DNA from: Blautia sp.
GTDB taxonomy: Bacteria; Bacillota; Clostridia; Lachnospirales; Lachnospiraceae
Assembly (NCBI GenBank): GCA_017420455.1
Contig: JAFOJB010000357.1
Coordinates: 1-8,496 of the forward strand
Direction: 5' to 3'
DNA length: 8,496 nt
Positions 5,838-8,496 of this stretch are shown here, in pieces. A program made the position numbers and the translations under genes. Below the pieces are notes generated by a model. That model searched no databases. It worked only from the letters and a program-made list of their open reading frames with translations, and had not been told where the DNA came from. Numbering within the stretch: position 1 is the stretch's first letter; every line of letters starts with the position of its first letter.

Positions 5838-5866
5838 GCTTTCCGGACAGGTTCCGGGGTACGTAA

Positions 5867-5872
5867 AGGAGG
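5867..5872 (+). promoter_or_regulatory. Shine-Dalgarno sequence of hemW
   Basis: AGGAGG, within AAAGGAGGG (5865-5873), lies 9 bases before an ATC codon at 5882. It is the only strong ribosome binding site near the 5' end of the hemW frame. It marks where translation should begin although no standard start codon is present. Confidence 0.8.
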
Positions 5873-5881
5873 GCGGCAGAG

Positions 5882-7108
5882 ATCGAAAGATCAGAAAAGA
5901 AAGATTTTGAGATTTATCTTCATATTCCTTTTTGTGTAAGAAAGTGCGGATATTGTGATTTCCTTTCGGGTCCCTGCGATGAACGGACAAAGGAGCTTTA
6001 TGTGGAAGCGCTCTGCAGGGAGATCGCCGCCGCAAGGAACATGGCGGCGGACCGGGCGGCAGAAGGCCGCGCTGCAGGGAATCCTTCGCCGGCGGGTAAG
6101 ACCGGAGAAAACAGGACAGAAGAAAGAGACCGAAAGGTCTCTTCTGTTTTTCTTGGAGGGGGAACGCCATCGCTCCTTACGCCCCGGCAGATCGACAGGG
6201 TCTTTGATGCGCTGTACCAGAGCTTTTCCCTGACACCGGACGCCGAGATTACCATGGAGGCCAATCCCGGGACGCTGGACGAAGAACGCCTGCGGGCAAT
6301 GAAGGAGGCGGGGGTAAACCGCCTCAGCCTGGGCCTGCAGTCTACGGAGGACACTCTGCTGAGGATCCTGGGAAGGATCCATACATGGCGGGATTTCCGG
6401 GAAAGCTGGGATCTGGTGCGAAAGCATGGGTTTGACAATGTGAACATCGACCTGATGTTTGCCCTGCCGGAGCAGACCCGGGAAATCTGGCAGAATACAC
6501 TGCGTACGGCAGCCGCCATGTCTCCGGAACACCTTTCCTGCTACAGCCTGATCCTGGAAGAGGGAACTCCCTTTGCAGCGCAGGAGCTGCGGCTTCCCGA
6601 CGAGGAAACGGAATATGAGATGTATGAAGATACCAGTGAGATCCTTTCCGCGTATGGCTATCGACAGTACGAAATATCGAATTATGCCCGGGAGGGCCGT
6701 GCCTGCCGGCACAATATCGGCTACTGGATCCGGAGGGAATATCTGGGGCTGGGGCTTGGAGCGTCTTCTTTATGGGAAAATGAGCGGTTCTCCAATACAA
6801 GGGATCTGAAACAGTATCTCGAATGGGACTGGGAACACGACAGATATGCCGATACGCTTCGGGAGGAACGCATTCCTCTTTCCCGGGAGGAAGCCATGGC
6901 AGAATTCATGATCCTGGGGCTTCGCATGACAGAAGGAGTATCCTGCCGGGCCTTCCTGGAGGAATTCGGAAGAACGCCGGAAAGCCTTTACGCAGAGATT
7001 CTGGAAAAATACCGGAAGCTCGGCCTTCTTGTCTGTTCAAAGGACAGAATCGCGCTGACCCGGCCGGGAATCCATGTCAGCAACCGGATCATGGCGGAGT
7101 TTCTGTAG
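5882..7108 (+). CDS. hemW: Radical SAM haem chaperone HemW; non-standard ATC start
   Basis: HemW binds haem and a [4Fe-4S] cluster and delivers haem to target proteins. It was long annotated as oxygen-independent coproporphyrinogen III oxidase. The cluster motif CVRKCGYCDF is at residues 18-27 (C18, C22, C25); the residue pattern CX3CX2CxF fits HemW and not HemN, which has a fourth cysteine. The HemW signature HNIGYW is at 277-282, and GGGTPS is at 92-97. ITMEANPG and the NVNIDLMFALP region complete the radical SAM barrel. The C-terminal winged-helix-like part includes EFMILGLRMTEGV. The frame is open back to a TAA at 5864 but has no ATG, GTG or TTG before the cysteines. The first standard start, GTG at 6002, would delete the cluster motif. 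ATC at 5882, 9 bases after AGGAGG, is the expected initiator, giving 408 residues. Residues about 52-85 form an unusual charged and alanine-rich linker. Either a rare start codon, a start-codon mutation or a sequence error applies. Confidence 0.9.
   Translation: MERSEKKDFEIYLHIPFCVRKCGYCDFLSGPCDERTKELYVEALCREIAAARNMAADRAAEGRAAGNPSPAGKTGENRTEERDRKVSSVFLGGGTPSLLTPRQIDRVFDALYQSFSLTPDAEITMEANPGTLDEERLRAMKEAGVNRLSLGLQSTEDTLLRILGRIHTWRDFRESWDLVRKHGFDNVNIDLMFALPEQTREIWQNTLRTAAAMSPEHLSCYSLILEEGTPFAAQELRLPDEETEYEMYEDTSEILSAYGYRQYEISNYAREGRACRHNIGYWIRREYLGLGLGASSLWENERFSNTRDLKQYLEWDWEHDRYADTLREERIPLSREEAMAEFMILGLRMTEGVSCRAFLEEFGRTPESLYAEILEKYRKLGLLVCSKDRIALTRPGIHVSNRIMAEFL
6124..6151 (+). terminator. 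Terminator-like hairpin inside hemW
   Basis: AAGAGACC (6124-6131), loop GAAA (6132-6135) and GGTCTCTT (6136-6143) form a perfect 8-base stem with a GNRA-type tetraloop. CTG and then TTTTT (6147-6151) follow. It has the shape of an intrinsic terminator but lies in the hemW coding sequence, at the end of the linker insertion. Activity is unproven; ribosomes translating hemW would normally disrupt it. Confidence 0.45.
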
Positions 7109-7130
7109 TTTTTCAGGGAAAGCAAAACGA

Positions 7131-7159
7131 TTGACAAACGTACGTTCGAATGATACAAT
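7131..7159 (+). promoter_or_regulatory. Promoter of uvrA
   Basis: A perfect TTGACA (7131-7136) and TACAAT (7154-7159) are separated by 17 bases. Transcription should start near 7166, about 70 bases before the uvrA ATG. The promoter is 22 bases after hemW, so uvrA can be expressed separately from the lepA-hemW run. Confidence 0.9.
7135..7148. promoter_or_regulatory. LexA (DinR-type) SOS box at the uvrA promoter
   Basis: CAAACGTACGTTCG matches the Bacillus-type SOS operator CGAAC-N4-GTTCG with one mismatch, A for G at the second base. It overlaps the last two bases of the -35 box and fills the spacer up to the -10 region, an ideal position for repression. uvrA is a classical SOS gene in Firmicutes, so LexA control is a well-founded inference. 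Confidence 0.85.
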
Positions 7160-7238
7160 ACAGCCGGAATGCTCATGGAGATGAATTACACAGGATAAAA
7201 GAGGCAGCGGCCTGCGGCGGCTGCGGAAGGTTGAATAC

Positions 7239-8496
7239 ATGACACAGGATACACAGAAGAAACACTTTATCAGGATCCGGGGAGCAAACGAGAACAATCT
7301 GAAAAACCTGAGTGTCGATATTCCCAGGGATCAGTTTGTGGTGCTGACAGGCCTCAGCGGGTCCGGGAAATCCTCTCTGGCCTTTGATACCATATACGCC
7401 GAGGGACAGAGAAGATACATGGAATCTCTGTCCTCCTATGCAAGGCAGTTCCTCGGACAGATGGAAAAACCGGATGTGGAGAGTATCGAAGGGCTTCCCC
7501 CGGCCATTTCCATCGATCAGAAATCCACGAACCGGAACCCCAGATCCACTGTGGGGACGGTGACAGAGATCTACGATTATTTCCGGCTTCTCTATGCCAG
7601 AGTCGGGGTACCTCACTGCCCCAGCTGCGGGCGGGAGATCAGCAGGCAGACCGTGGACCAGATGGTGGACCAGATCATGACGCTTCCGGAAAAGCAGAAG
7701 CTGCAGCTGCTGGCCCCGGTGGTTCGGGGAAGGAAAGGTACCCATGCCAAGGTCCTGGAGCAGGCGAAAAAGAGCGGCTACGTCCGTGTGCAGATCGATG
7801 GGAACAATTACGAGCTGAGCGAGGAAATCTCTCTGGACAAGAATCAGAAGCATACCATCGCCATCGTGGTGGACCGGCTCATGGTAAAGAAGGGAATCGA
7901 AAAGCGGCTGACGGATTCGATCGAGACGGTGCTGAACCTGACGGACGGGCTTCTGGTAGTAGATACGCTGGACGGGAAGTTCCTGAATTTCAGCCAGAGC
8001 TTTTCCTGCCCGGACTGCGGCGTCAGTATAGATGAGATCGAGCCCAGGAGCTTTTCCTTCAACAACCCCTTCGGGGCGTGCCCGGTCTGTGCCGGCCTTG
8101 GCTATAAAATGGAGTTCGACGTGGAGCTGATGATCCCGGATATGTCCCTGTCCATAGACGAGGGAGCCATCGTGGTGCCGGGATGGCAGTCCTCCGCGGT
8201 GAAGGGAAGCTTTACCAGATCGATCCTGGACGCGCTTGCCGAAGAATACCACTTCAGCCTCTCCACCCCGTTCCAGGATTATCCGCAGGAGATATCGGAT
8301 ATTCTGATCTATGGCACCCAGGGAAAGACAGTAAAGGTACATTACAAGGGACAGAGGGGAGAAGGCGTTTACGATATCGCCTTCCCGGGTCTCATAAAGA
8401 ATGTGGAGCAACGGTACAGAGAAACCGCCTCCGAATCCGCAAAGGCAGAGTACGAAACCTTTATGCGCATTACCCCCAGTACAGAATGCACGGGTC
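7239..8496 (+). CDS. uvrA: Excinuclease ABC subunit A (5' part; gene runs off the right edge)
   Basis: UvrA is the damage-recognition ATPase of nucleotide excision repair and loads UvrB at lesions. 419 codons are visible, less than half of the usual 940 or so. The start FIRIRGANENNLKNL is family-typical. Walker A is GLSGSGKS (38-45), followed by DTIYAEGQRRYMESLSSYAR. The UvrB-binding and DNA-binding insertions follow, including a first cysteine pair HCPSCGR and the first zinc module with C257, C260, C281 and C284 (CPDCG and FGACPVC). I read the frame codon by codon from 7239 to the edge and found no stop or frameshift. The ATG has GGAAGG 8 bases upstream. Expression is from its own SOS promoter. 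A conserved cysteine position near the edge is serine (S414). A minus-strand open frame at 7173-8411 is its shadow. Confidence 0.97.
   Translation, partial: MTQDTQKKHFIRIRGANENNLKNLSVDIPRDQFVVLTGLSGSGKSSLAFDTIYAEGQRRYMESLSSYARQFLGQMEKPDVESIEGLPPAISIDQKSTNRNPRSTVGTVTEIYDYFRLLYARVGVPHCPSCGREISRQTVDQMVDQIMTLPEKQKLQLLAPVVRGRKGTHAKVLEQAKKSGYVRVQIDGNNYELSEEISLDKNQKHTIAIVVDRLMVKKGIEKRLTDSIETVLNLTDGLLVVDTLDGKFLNFSQSFSCPDCGVSIDEIEPRSFSFNNPFGACPVCAGLGYKMEFDVELMIPDMSLSIDEGAIVVPGWQSSAVKGSFTRSILDALAEEYHFSLSTPFQDYPQEISDILIYGTQGKTVKVHYKGQRGEGVYDIAFPGLIKNVEQRYRETASESAKAEYETFMRITPSTECTG

Noticed and set aside
6002..6004. GTG as start of hemW
   Set aside because: It would remove the CX3CX2C cluster motif and has no well-spaced strong Shine-Dalgarno site.
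5891..6712. Minus-strand open frames across hemW (also 5598-6170, 5998-6519 and 6342-6800)
   Set aside because: They overlap hemW and the lipoprotein gene in antisense and show no recognisable domain.
7169..7198. Nine-codon open frame (MLMEMNYTG) in the uvrA leader as a regulatory leader peptide
   Set aside because: It starts almost at the predicted transcript end with no ribosome binding site, and has no regulatory codon run.
7173..8411. 412-residue minus-strand open frame
   Set aside because: It is antisense to uvrA, whose plus-strand frame is intact and carries Walker A and zinc motifs.
1..8496. CRISPR array, transposase, phage gene, tRNA or rRNA
   Set aside because: No regular repeat-spacer pattern, no matching protein motifs and no RNA-gene-like sequence were seen on either strand.

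Overview
The window looks like chromosomal DNA from a member of the Clostridia, most likely a Lachnospiraceae-like gut Firmicute. The reasons are Shine-Dalgarno sites of the AGGAGG type before every gene, sigma-A-like promoters with 17-18 base spacers, a CIRCE operator, a Bacillus-type LexA box, and the protein sequences of LepA, HemW, HolA and Hsp20. This lineage call rests on recognition by eye, not on a database search. Most of the window is GC-rich; roughly 470-1660 is visibly more AT-rich.

Left end (1-470): the 5' part of a small heat-shock protein gene (hsp20) on the minus strand runs off the window edge. It is preceded by a promoter overlapped by a perfect CIRCE operator. Middle-left (470-1660): an AT-rich, accessory-looking stretch with short direct repeats, a strong terminator, a small gene of unknown function, a 25-base palindrome flanked by reading-frame remnants, and a GNAT acetyltransferase gene. 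Middle (1673-3404): holA, the clamp-loader delta subunit, on the minus strand with a clear promoter, is divergent from a CYTH-domain phosphatase-like gene. Right half (3480-8496): a plus-strand run of lepA (elongation factor 4), a short predicted lipoprotein and hemW (radical-SAM haem chaperone), followed by uvrA under its own LexA-regulated promoter and cut by the window edge.

The genes are mainly housekeeping: translation quality control (LepA), haem insertion (HemW), replication (HolA), nucleotide excision repair (UvrA) and protein folding (Hsp20). Two classical stress circuits can be read from the DNA, HrcA/CIRCE at hsp20 and LexA/SOS at uvrA. The most unusual observation is hemW. The reading frame that contains its essential CX3CX2C iron-sulfur motif has no ATG, GTG or TTG start. 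A perfect Shine-Dalgarno sequence instead points to an ATC codon. hemW also carries an internal linker insertion that ends in a terminator-like hairpin. I see no CRISPR array, transposase, phage gene, RNA gene or evident new multi-gene system.
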